Below, one piece after another: positions 1-9,984 of a stretch of DNA of 64,000 nt (position 1 is its first letter; each line of letters begins with the position of its first letter). The translations under genes and the position numbers were made by a program. Under the pieces are notes generated by a model. It did no database searches, was not told the DNA's origin, and was given only the letters and a program-made list of their open reading frames with translations. Origin of the DNA: Cafeteria roenbergensis (lineage: Eukaryota; Sar; Bigyra; Bicosoecida; Cafeteriaceae); contig VLTN01000004.1 of assembly GCA_008330645.1 (NCBI GenBank), forward strand, positions 868,001-932,000, in the 5' to 3' direction.

Positions 1-58
1 CGCTCCGTCGCGCTCGCGAGCGTCATTCCCCCACCCATCTGCCGCTGGTTGCGCAGCA

Positions 59-97
<39 letters not shown>

Positions 98-1801
98 CGG
101 CTGACTTGACCGACGTCCGCCTGGCACCGGCGCCAGCCCCCCCCCGGCCCTGGGAGGAGGCCCCACCAGGGCCGCGCCCAGCCGTCCTCGACGGTGCTGC
201 GGCTGCGCTGGCTGTTGGCGACCGGGACGCAGCCCCACCCGGCTGGTCGCCTCCCGCCTGCGCTGTGCGGCTTGCACGCTTCGCCTGGACCTCTCGGCGA
301 CGCACCTCCGCCCGGAGGCCCTTGCCAGGCAGGTAGCGCGGGTTCTTGAGGTACTGCTGGGGCCTTGCCATGCGGTCCCCGGCGGCGGCGTTGGCCTGCT
401 GCTCAGCGATGGACAGCGAGGGCGCTCTCTGGCTGTCCCCCCCTCGCCGGGCCGCCCTTTCGCTGGCACCGGCCCCGCCCCTGGCCGCCGCCCCTGCTCT
501 CGGAATGGACGGCAGGGCCCGAGCGAGCTCCCTGTCAAAGGCGTCTTCCTCCTCCTCGGGGCCAAGGGCCCCGCCGCCGCCGCCGCCGCCGCCATCACGC
601 GTTCCTCGGGCGCTGCCGCCCCGCGCCTTGCCTGCCCCTGCGGCCGCTCCGCCTGCGCTGGTGAGGTTTCGCTGGGAGCTGCTGGCCGTCCTTCCCGAGC
701 TCCCGAACCGCACCCTAGTCTGCCTTGCCTCCCCGGCGCCGTCCTTGGCTCGGCGCCCTTGCCCAGCCTTGTCCGCTGATGACCCCACCCCGCCGGGGTG
801 CCCAAGCTGCCCGGTGGCGGCCCCAAACGCGCCAGTGGTCCCAAGAAACCTGGACCTTGAGGCATCCATGCGAGTCCCCGAGGCGGCAGTGGCCCGCAGA
901 TACCCTGGCCCCTCGCCGTCAGCAGCTGCGGAGCTGAAAAAATCGGGTGCGCTCCGCCCCGCCCGCTCGTTCCCGGTCCGAACGCGATAGTCGCGGGCCT
1001 CGGCCTCCACCACGTCGGCAGCCGACACGAGCCTCACCCCGCGCATGCCAGCTTGGCTGGCAATGTCCCTCGGCCGGCGGCCCGGCAGGCCGGGCCGAAT
1101 CACAACCTCGGAGCCAAGAACCAGCCCCCGGCCTCGCGCCTCGGCGCGCGTCGTGGCGTCCTGGGCCTCGACAAGTCGCGAGGTCTCTTCCAGCCCGGCC
1201 TCCACTCGCTGCACAGCCGACCGCGCGGCCTCGAGCTCGCCAGCAATGGCCTCCAGCTCGTCCTTGGCCGCCTCGGAAGCGCCTGCGGCCCTGAACCCCA
1301 GAGCGCCTCCTTCGCCGGTTCCATCATCTGCGCAGCACCCGTTGCATGATACGCGCGCAGGCGCGATGCGTTGGAAGCGCAGGCAGCCGGCCGGCACTGC
1401 CGGAGCGGTGGGCAGCGCCGCAGACTTGCGTTCGCATCGCGTTTCCGCTCGAACCATGGAATCGCCGCCCCGCAACAACAGCCGTCTGCGCCCGCCCGTG
1501 CCACAGCGCAGAGCATCGCGCGCGCTGCCCGCTGACAAAGGGCGGAGGCCCTTTGCCTGGCGTGAGAGCTCTCACCCAGTGACATTTGCGCTGCTCTGGC
1601 CACCGGCTTGGAGCCTGGCGGCGGAGCGCCGCCGTAAAGATCCGCGAAGGTGCTTCTCAGAATGTGGCCGACTGAGCCGACCATGACGTTCTGTGGCTCC
1701 TCGGCCGCGGGCGCGGGCGCGGGCACGTCTGCGGGCGCCTCCGGCGCTTGGCCATCGGGTGCAAGCGCTGCCTGCGCCTCAACGGACGGGCTGGCCGCCA
1801 T
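1..1801 (-). CDS. Unknown coiled-coil/polyQ protein, 3' end off the left edge
   Basis: I do not recognise this gene. Two exons are supported: 1576-1801 and 1327 down to the window edge. The donor (CTG-G/GTGAGA) and acceptor (GCGCAG/AT) join in phase 1. I start at ATG 1801 (MAASPSVEAQ); an upstream in-frame ATG near 1927 is less likely. The first 75 residues are Ala/Pro-rich and end in a conserved-looking GHILRSTFADLYGG patch. Exon 2 opens with a charged helix likely to form a coiled coil (DELEAIAGELEAARS, then QRVEAGLEETSRLVEAQ). Low-complexity Gly/Ser/Arg sequence follows, then a basic patch (QQYLKNPRYLPGKGLRAEV) and a run of 12 Gln at about residue 487. The frame is open to base 1 with no stop, so at least 518 residues are present and the C-terminus is missing. 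Function is unknown. The exon structure is well supported because the frame holds for 1.3 kb across the splice. Confidence 0.6.
60..97. repeat. CTG/CAG trinucleotide repeat (12 units)
   Basis: A perfect CTG run on the plus strand reads as CAG on the minus strand and encodes the 12-Gln tract of the left-edge gene. It is followed by LLRNQRQM in the same frame. Its length is likely to vary between strains. Confidence 0.9.
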
Positions 1802-2358
1802 GGCACAAGCTGGCTCGGCGCGGCAGCGAGCTCGGCGCCTCCGTGCCTCTCTCAGCAACGGTATGCCCTTCCGTGTGCCGATTCCCCGGTGTATCAGCGT
1901 CTCCAGCCGCGCGTTCGGCAGCCGCAACGGCCGGCGGCAGAGCCCGGCAGTGTGTGGCCGAGTCGGTTGGGCCTGAGCGCCGCCGCCGCCTTCGCGGCCA
2001 TTGTGTCACTGCAGGTTGTGCGTCCGTTTGATGCACAGCCCGCGCCCAACACGACAGGCTTTCTGCCGCGCCAGCAAGAAGTCACGCAGGCCGTCGCTGC
2101 GATGCTTGCCCAGCGAGTTGCGGCGAGCCAATGGCGCAGGCAAAACCAGGCACACACACACTTGGGGAGCAATCCGCTATCGGGTCCAGAGCTATCAGAT
2201 AAAGCCGCACACACGCGCACACTCTCCCTCTGGCTTACACACACAAGCAGCGCACGCCGTCTCGCCGCGGGAGGCAAGCCGCTCCCCGTGATTCCGGTCA
2301 GGCGAGCGGCACGCTGCCCGTGCGCGAAGCCAGAGGGCGACAGTCAAGCCCGCTTGCC
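1802..2358. other. Intergenic: upstream of the coiled-coil gene, downstream of the membrane-protein gene
   Basis: This 557-bp stretch lies between two minus-strand genes. It is less GC-rich than the flanking exons, with CA-rich patches at 2147-2162 and 2210-2245. It should hold the promoter of the left gene and the terminator of the right one. I saw no TATA box, tRNA or convincing exon. A plus-strand frame over about 2013-2150 stays open but has no start and no usable splice sites. Confidence 0.5.
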
Positions 2359-5300
2359 TCAGGCCTCCGCCGCCTCAGCGTCAGCGAGGGCCTTTGCGCG
2401 TTGCACCGGGTTGGCGACGGACGCGGTGCGCACCTCGATCTGCGAGAAGAGGAGGTCCAGGAGGGCGTCGTCGAAGAGGCCGCGGCCCTTGTGCAGGCCT
2501 TGCTCGTCGAGCTCCTTGACCAGGTCGTCGCGCGGCATGGGGCGGTAGCAGAGCGCGTCGGGGTAGCGGGGGTCCCACTTTGCTCGCAGCTCCTCCGACT
2601 TGAAGCAGGCCATGTCCTGGTTCTCGGCCCAGAGGTCTTGGAAGAAGAGGAACCAGAATGCGGCGACGGGGTGCTGGGTGACTCGGTGGACGCGTGCGTA
2701 AAGGAAGTCCAGTCCGGCGGCGTGCTCCTTGGGGATGGCCTTCATGACCGGGTTCTGCTCGAAGTCCTCGAGGTAGGCCTCGAGGGCGGGGCGGGGAATG
2801 GGGAACGCGTCGAACACGTGCAGGTAAAAGGCGTTGGAGAGGGCCTGCTCCTCCTTGGCCCGCTTCTCGTAGAGCTCGGCGCGGTAGGCAGCCACCTCCT
2901 CCTTCATGACCGGGATGAAGCGGTCAACGGCGGCGCGGGCCTCGCTGGAGCCGAGGAGGCGAGCGAGGTTCTCTGTCATGGGGTAGCCGGCGCCGATGGC
3001 GACGGGGGCAGACTCGCGCTGGTTGTTGAACTCGTGGCGCTTGCCGTCTGAGCTGTGGGCGCTACCGCGGCCGTCGATACCGGTGACGGACGCCTTGAAG
3101 CCGGCGGCAAAGGCCTTGTCCGAGTTGGCGCCCACGCCCACGACGACGCGAGAGAAGGTGAGCTCGACGGAAACGAGCTCCGACTTGGTTTCCACCTTGC
3201 CCTCGCTGTTGGTGCGCTGCACGGTGACGGAGCGCATGACGGTCTTGGTGAAGTCGAAGGGGAAGTGGGTTCCCGAGCGCTGGAGGCTCCGCAGGCTCTG
3301 GCGCACATGGCGCTGGCGAGCCACCTCGGCGTTGTCGCGGTTGAGGTAGACGAAGCGCTCGAAGGCGGTCATCTGGCGACCCCACGCAGCCTCCACGGCG
3401 GCCACGTCGCGGGCGATGGTGTCGTTCACGGGGGAGGGCTCCACGGCGGGGAGCGGGTCGGCGCCGTACACGTAGGTGTAGTCGCCTCCCTCGTCGTAGA
3501 TCATGACGCAGGCGAAGGGGTACGGGCGCACGAACATCTTTCCGAACCCGGTGGTCCAATCGCGGTGCTTGTCGTGGGGGAGGCCGTCGAAGTAGACGTC
3601 GACGCCCTCGAGGTTGAACTGCACCCAGCCGAAGGTGTCCAGCAGGCCGGGGAGCGTGAGCGACTTCCAGTGGTTCTTGACGCGGGCAATGCCCACGGTC
3701 GAGTAGACCTGGCGCTGCGCCTGCAGGCGGCGCGTGATGGTCAGCTGCTTTTCCTCAACGGACATGTTCTTGGCTGCCTCCTCCGCCTCCTTGTCCCCGG
3801 GGGTTGGGACGGACGGGTCCGCCTGCATGAGCAAGGCCTGCCAGAAGGGGCGCCAGATGCGGTTGCGCAGCTCGTCGTAGACGATCCACTCGGGAACGAT
3901 CTTGTCCGCGCGGCCGGTGATGTCCATGGTGGTGTCGGAGAAGGTGAAGCGGCCGAGGCGGTTCTTGAGGAAGCGCTTGACCGGCGGGAGGGAGTACAGC
4001 ATGAGGGCCAGGAGCGCGAGGAAGTTGATGACGTTGACAACGTTGATGAGGATGCCCATGATGGGGTTGGCGCTGGGCGCAACCTCGGGGCTGCCGACGA
4101 GGGCCAGGCCCACGGTGAGCATCGACGCGATGCGGCCGATGGCGTCCATGCGGTCGGCCTGCGGGTTGATGAAGGGCGCCGCCCAGAAGCTGAGCCCGGC
4201 GTAGAGAGCGAGCACCGCGAGCAGAGCCAGCGAGGACGCGAGCGTGCCCTGGCGGGCGAGAAGAAGCGCGGGGAGCACCACGAGCAGCTTGAAGATCATC
4301 ACCACGACCTTGTAGAATGCCCAGGGGCGGTCGTAGCCCTCGTAGAGGAAGAGGAAGGGGTTGTTCAGCTGGCGCGGGTCGGTGCGGAGGTCCTGCTGGT
4401 ACATTGCCGAGGTGTACTCGACGAGCTGTTCCTTGCCGTTCACCTCCATGTAGCGCTTGGTGGGGTCGGTCTCGCTGCCAATCGGCTTGTTCTTCTGGAT
4501 GAGTCGGTAGCAGAGGATGGGCAGGCCGAGCACGAAAATGAGGATGAGGAAGCCGGACACCACCTGGAACGGGGTGTAGAGCGGCCAGAGGCTGCAGTCG
4601 CACTCAGCGAACGTGGCCGGGAGGGTGTTGTTGAAGCCGTCCATGCGCTGGGGAAGCGGGGCGGTGCACGTGATTTCGGTGAAGAGGCTCCGGGCGGCGT
4701 TCATCAGCTCGTAGTCGCAGCTGAGCACCTGAATGGTCATCTTGGACACCGGCAGGTAGATACTGAGCGAGGCCGTGGTGATGTACTTGATGGCCGTGAT
4801 GGTGTGCTTGCGCTCCTCCTTGATCTCCTCCCAAGTCTTGGCCTCTGCGCCGTGCTTGAGCTCGTTGGTGTCGCCAGTCAGGCCGGACGCGGTGCACATC
4901 ATCCAGATGTACAGGATGATGATGATCAGAGCGATGATGACGACGAGCGCGATGATGTAGATGGGGTTCACCTTGAACGTGAACTGCCAGTCGAAGGAGA
5001 TGAAGGTGGCGATGTACGAGAAGAAGTTCGTCGTGGCCTCGAGGGCGGAGCGAGCGACTGCGAGGGGGAAGGGGGGGAGGGGGGGGAGGGGAGACGACGA
5101 CAGGCAGGAGAGGTGGGAGGGCGGGGGAAGCACAGCGGCACAGCCAACGGCGGACAGCAGCGAGGTAGCGGGCGGCAAGCGTGCCCTTGGGCTGCGGGCA
5201 AATCAAAACCTTTGCCGCAGCGGGGCGGCCCCACTGGGAGCACCCCACGTCGCGCGGCACTCACCAGTCTGGAACAGCACGGCCAGCTGCTGGTAGACGT

Positions 5301-7669
5301 CACGGAAAATTTCCACCTTGATGATCTCGCCCCAGAGAGCGCTGAAGCCGCCCGCAGCGACCGCAAGGGCGGCCGCGAGGGCCTCGCGGGACACGTCGTA
5401 GGCCTGGCCAGCAGCATCCCAGGCGAAGCCTCCGACCTCGCCGGCCGTGTCACGGGCATTGACGAGGAAGGCCTGGGCGCTCTGGCCCACGCCCGAGTTG
5501 GCAGCAGCGCTAAGAGCGCTGGCGGCGGCCGCCGAGGCGGCCTGCGCCCCCGACGACACGGCGGCGCCGGCTTGGCCAGCGATCTGGCCAGTGGCCCCGG
5601 CGATCTGGCCGGCGATGGGGGCGGCAGCGGAGGCCGCATGGCCCGCGAACTCGGCCGCGCCGGAGGCGGCAGACCCCGCGACGTAGGCCGCGCTGTTTGC
5701 CAGCGCGCTGGCAGAGCCAACCGCGTGCCCAGCCGCGTCGTAGGCGACGGCGCCCGCCCGGCCGGCAACTTCGCCCATGGTCCCGATGACCCTCCCTGCA
5801 GCGTCGAACGCGGGCGCGCTCATGGCAGCGGCGTTGCCGATCGCGTTGCCAGCCGCATCGTAGGCGATGACGCCAGCCCGGCCGGCGACTTCCCCCACGG
5901 TGCCGATGACGTTGCCCGCAGCGTCAAACGCCTCTGCGCCCATTGCCGCGGCAGAGCCAAAGGCGTTGCCGGCAGCGTCGAAGGCAGCAGCGCCGGCGCT
6001 GCTGGCGAGCGCCCCTGCGGACCCGACAGCGTTGCCAGCGGCGTCAAACGCCTCGGCGCCAGCGCGCCCGGCGACTTCTCCCATCGTGCCGATGACGTTG
6101 CCGGCGGAGTCGTAGGCCTCAGCGCCCATCGCGGTGGCTGAGCCGATAGCGTTGCCAGCAGCGTCGTACGCGATGGCACCCGTGCGACTCGCCAAGTCAC
6201 CGACGGTGCCGATAGCGTTGCCTGCGCTGTCGTAAGCGACGGCACTCATCGCGGCGGCAGAGCCAATGACGTTGCCTGCGGCGTCGTACGCGACGGTTCC
6301 AGCGGAGTCTGCGACCTCGCCGAGCTTTCCGATGACGTTCCCGGCGGAGTCGTAGGCCATGCCGCCCATGGCCTTGGCCGAGCCAATGGCGTTTCCGGCC
6401 GCGTCGTAGGCGACGGCGCCCGCGCGGCCGGCCATGTCGCCCGTGGCGGTGATGACGTTGCCAGCCGAGTCGTAGGCGATGGTGCCCGCGGCCCCGGCGG
6501 CCCTGCCCGCGGCGGCAGCGGCACCACCGGCGGCGGTTGCAGCTGCTCCGGCAGCAGCCGCGGCGGCAGCGGCGGCTTGCGTGCCAGCGCCACGGGCAGC
6601 GCCGCCTGCCGCGGTTGCGGCCCCAATCACAGAGCCCATGTCCATCTGCACGATGGGCACGACCTCAGCCACCGCGGCGAGGGACGCCCCGGTGGCGGCG
6701 CTGATGGCGTGAAGGTCTGGCGCCGGCGCGTTGGCGAAGATCGCGCGGGCCTGGCGCTCTGCGATCAGGCCGGCAGCCCTGATGCGCGCCAGAGCGGACC
6801 CAAAGACCTGCCCGGCGTGCGAGCTTGCGCTGCCTGCCGCGTACATGGCGTTGCCGCGCGCGGCGCGGGCGGCCTCGGAGCTAATGCGGAACGAGGCCAC
6901 GGCAGCGTCGCGGCTGTACTTGGCTCCGGCGCCCCCGGCAGCAATGGCGGCACGCGCCCCCGCTGAGGCTGCTGCTCCGGCCCCTGCGGCCGCTGCGCCG
7001 GCGCCGGCGCCCATGGCCGCCATTGCTTGCGCAGCCGACATGTTGGCGCTTCCGGCGGCAGTGCCCGCGGCCCCGGCCGCTCGACCTGCGGCGTCAGCGG
7101 CATGCTTCGAGTTTGATGAGCTGCGAGGGAACTTGCGCGGGGGCGAAGCGGGCGGGCGATTGGAGCGTTGAGCACAGGGGCGTCGGTTGAGCCTGCGCTC
7201 AAGTCAATCGCAAGTCAGCGGGAAGGGGGCACGCCCGAACAACTGCAGCCGCGACCACGGCGGGCGGGCGCCGGGAGGACTCACGCTGCTGCAGCGGCTG
7301 CTGCTGACATGTGTCGTTCCGCATCCATGGCGGCTCGGGCGCCTGCGGCGGCGCCGCCGCGGGCGGCCATGGCAGCTGATCCGACCTCGCCCTGCGCCAA
7401 ATTCTTGGCATCCTCGTCTCTGCGAAGGCATCAAGCGTCGTGTCGCGCGAGGCCAGCGAGGGAGGCGGTGGGGGGGAGGGGCAGCGCGCTGTCTCGCGGC
7501 GGCCTCGGCAGTCCGTTGAGGGGCCTGCGCGCGGGCAGCGGGGCCGCGGCGCGGCGCTCGGGGGCGCAATGCCGCGACCGATCCGCCAGTTTGGCCAGGG
7601 CTGGGCAGCTAACCTCGGGTTGACCTGGCTCTCGCCGATCCCGAAGTCCTGGGGCTCTTCGTCCGACAT
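2359..7669 (-). CDS. Multi-pass membrane protein with 13 AYDAAGN-type repeats (1581 aa), function unknown
   Basis: Four exons: 7614-7669, 7285-7419, 5265-7120 and 2359-5057. All junctions keep frame; donors are GTTAGC, GTGAGT and GTGAGT, and acceptors are GCAG. The start is ATG 7669 (MSDEEPQDFGIGESQ). There is no signal peptide. Residues 1-275 are Ala/Gly-rich. Residues 279-540 hold 13 copies of A(Y/F)D(A/S)AGN in alternating 22- and 18-residue units. A membrane region follows with segments near 715-736, 770-790 (weak), 846-868, 929-950, 956-976, 990-1006 and 1014-1038. It includes YLPVSK and FLYEGYDRPW patches that recall multi-pass domains of large protist surface proteins. The last ~540 residues are soluble and resemble nothing I know. 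The AGN motifs look like bacterial RHS/YD repeats but lack their aromatic strand core, so homology is doubtful. An LEA-like amphipathic scaffold is an alternative. The gene structure is secure; the function is unknown. Confidence 0.8.
5692..6477 (-). repeat. Alternating 22/18-residue AYDAAGN tandem repeat (about 120-bp super-unit)
   Basis: The region encodes 13 units. Spacing between successive A(Y/F)D motifs is 22, 18, 22, 18, 22, 18, 22, 22, 18, 22, 18, 22. The long unit reads AYDSAGNVIGTxGEVAGRAG plus two residues; the short unit reads AYDAAGNAIGSAxAMxAx. The single 22-22 step is a short unit expanded by four residues. Tyr predominates at the amino end and Phe towards the carboxyl end. Confidence 0.9.
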
Positions 7670-8020
7670 TGTCTGAAGGCTCCTCCTCGGCTTGAGGAGA
7701 CCCGGGCCGCTGCCGAAGGTGCACTGCGCGCGGGCGCGCGGCCATGGGTTCGGACTCCGCGCGCGCTTTGCGGGTTTGGTGAGAGATTCTGCCAGCCTGC
7801 AGAGCCGCCCTGCCACCCCAGTTTTGCGGCTGTTCCGAGCTCGTGTGGTGCGTGTGGCGCTGCCTCCGCGGCAGGCGAACCGCGGGGCCCTGTTCGGCAC
7901 GGGGCTCCCCTCGCTCGGGGAAGGCGGGGAGGCGCGGCTGCGCGGCCGGTTTGGCCCCCGGCACACCCCAAAGCCGACGCAGCGCTCCGGCGTCGCGGTT
8001 TGCCTTTTGACCGACTCTCT
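7670..8020. other. Intergenic between two minus-strand genes
   Basis: This 351-bp stretch holds the promoter of the membrane-protein gene and the terminator of the hydrolase gene. It has GC-rich palindromic patches such as gcgcgcgggcgcgcg near 7727-7741. I see no coding exon, RNA gene or repeat. Confidence 0.5.
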
Positions 8021-9574
8021 CTAGTCGCTGAGCCCTATCACCCGCTTCCGCCCGCTCGCGTCCCCAGTGATGCCAATTGTCACAGGTCCGGGCCGAGCCC
8101 CAGCCCCCACGCTCGCCCTCCCCACCCGCGGCTCGATGCCCGCTGCCCGGCCAGGGGCCATGCCCTTGGCGACCGCGTCGAAGAATCGCAGGCACACGTC
8201 TGGGTACCAGTACTTGCCCTGGGCGTCCATTCCAGTGGACCAGGCAACATGCCCGCCCTCGCTGGTCACGCCGAGGAAGAGTCGCGGGTTCTTGGCGGCC
8301 GCCTCTGTCGGCACGCCGCGCACGTCGCAAATGGGGTCGTCCGCCGCGGAAAGCGTCAGCAGCGGCACGGCAACTCGCGTGGCCAGGAAGGGGGCCGTCG
8401 TGGCGTCGTGGTAGTAGTCCCACGCAGAGTCGTAGCCGAACATGGGCGCGACCACCGCGCCGTCGAACTCCCTGACGAGCCGGGATCGCCGCACGCGATC
8501 GAAGTCGATGCCCTTTGGGTTGCCGAAGCGCTCGATCGACTCGGCGTGCCTCTCGAAGTACGCCAGCAGCGCGTCGCGGAGCACCCTGTTGTACGTGACG
8601 GCGTGCATCGGCGACTCCATCGTGGCAACGCTGCGCACGAAGTCGAGCGAGGGGCAGAGCGACGCCCCGGCGTCGATCTTGGAGTCGCTGCCCTCCTCCA
8701 CAAGGTACTTGCTGAGAACGCCGGCGCCCAGGCTAAAGCCCGCGGCGAACACGCGCGCCTTGGGCCCCGCGCGCTCCCTGACCAGCGCGGCCACCTGGCG
8801 CACGTCCTCGGTCCAGCAGCCGCAGTAGCCCTGAGCCGAGGCCAGTGCCGTCTCCGCGCAGCCCCGCGCGTTCATCACCACGACCGCCATGTTGTGCTTG
8901 TGCGCCGCCTCGATGGCCATGAACTGCACGTACGTCTCGTGGCTGCCGCCCGTGAGCCCGTGCAGCAGGATCAGCACGTGCCGCCCGCCCGTCACCCCGG
9001 GCCGGGCCTCGCCCAGCCAGTCAAGCGCGATGCGGCCGCCTAGGCAGACGTCGACGAACTCGCGGCGGTAGGCGGGCGCCGGGGACGGCGGGGCGCGAAC
9101 GAAGGACGGGATGGCGGTGTGCATGTCGCCGCCCTGCAGCGGCACCGGAGCGGCGGGTGGGCAACGCAGGCGGGCGGCGGGGGGTAGGGGAGCGCGGGCC
9201 ACGGGCGTGCGCGAGCTGGTGCCAGGCAGCGCCGCCTCGTGGCTGCTGCGCTCTCAAGCAAACGGCCGCGACATGCCCGCGCTGGGCAGGCCCCCCAACC
9301 AGGCACTCCGCGCGGCGCCTGGGGCAAGGCTCACGATCATCCACGGGGTCGGGACGTAGTCCCGCACCGGCTCGAGGTGCTTGACCACGGCCGCGGCGCT
9401 GTCGTCGTCCTCCTTGTACGCGAGGCGCATTCGGTCGCGCCGGCCGCTAAGCCGCCACAGCAAGAGTGCAAGCGTGCAGGCTGCCGGCATGGCCAGCAAG
9501 GCCACGTAGGCACCGGCTCGAGAGCGCCGGCGAACCCACGCAAGGGCCCGCAGCACCTCGAACACAGTTTTCAT
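8021..9574 (-). CDS. alpha/beta hydrolase of the ABHD1/2/3 (EMB8, YheT) family
   Basis: Two exons, 9335-9574 and 8021-9133, join in phase 0 (GTGAGC/CTGCAG) to give 450 residues. The join restores the family motif: PTPWMI runs into GGDMHTAIPSFVR, which corresponds to the usual PTPW...GHLQT. Residues 17-37 form a membrane anchor (AYVALLAMPAACTLALLLW). The fold carries the oxyanion motif HGLTGGSHE, the nucleophile elbow GFSLGAG (Ser), a likely acid in SAADDPI and the catalytic His in EGGHVAW. NARGCAET is also typical. The family comprises membrane-anchored serine hydrolases acting on lipid esters or acetylated substrates; the substrate cannot be told here. The start ATG 9574 gives MKTVFEVLRAL; an upstream in-frame ORF lacks family similarity. 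The gene is divergent from the ankyrin gene. Family assignment is firm. Confidence 0.9.
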
Positions 9575-9984
9575 TGGTCCCGAACGCAATGGCGTCACAG
9601 CAAACACACCGGAGGCCTCTGCACGTGGCCTGCCCGCCAAGCACAGGAGGACCCACCCTCGTGTGAGCGGCGGTCGGCTGCCCGGCTCGCCGAGCCGCTC
9701 GGCGAGAGTTTATCCTCGGCGTCCTGGCAATTGCTCTGCCGGCCCGGAAACGCGCGCCGCGCTGGTTGCACCGGCCACGGCGGCCACGGAGACCGGCCCG
9801 CCAGCCACTGCGCTGTGGTGGCCTGCAATCACGGCTTCGGCGGGACCGACGCGCCCGGCTGGCCACTGGGTGCGCTTTCGGCAATTCGATTCCTTGACGG
9901 ACTCGACCCCGGAAACTTGCAACTCTCCGGGCTCCAGCCTGCCGCAGAGGCGGCCACTGTCCGGATCTGCACGGCACAGCCGCC
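9575..9984. promoter_or_regulatory. Shared upstream region of the ABHD hydrolase and ankyrin genes
   Basis: This 410-bp head-to-head intergenic region must carry both promoters. I see no TATA or CCAAT box and no conserved repeat. Its GC content is lower than in the exons. It is called from gene orientation only. Confidence 0.4.

Noticed and set aside
2013-2170. Possible small plus-strand exon (VVRPFDAQPAPNTTGF onward)
   Set aside because: No start codon, no usable donor, third-position GC well below the window's genes, and it runs into the antisense of the membrane-protein gene.
3055-6141. A 1028-residue open frame on the plus strand
   Set aside because: It is antisense to the spliced membrane-protein gene. 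It reads as Val/Glu/Gly-rich low complexity with no domain and exists because GC-rich codons on the real strand leave few antisense stops.
5692-6477. Bacterial RHS/YD toxin-type repeat acquired by transfer
   Set aside because: Only the YDxxGN core is shared. The aromatic and charged residues that build the RHS shell are missing, introns flank the region, and composition matches the host.
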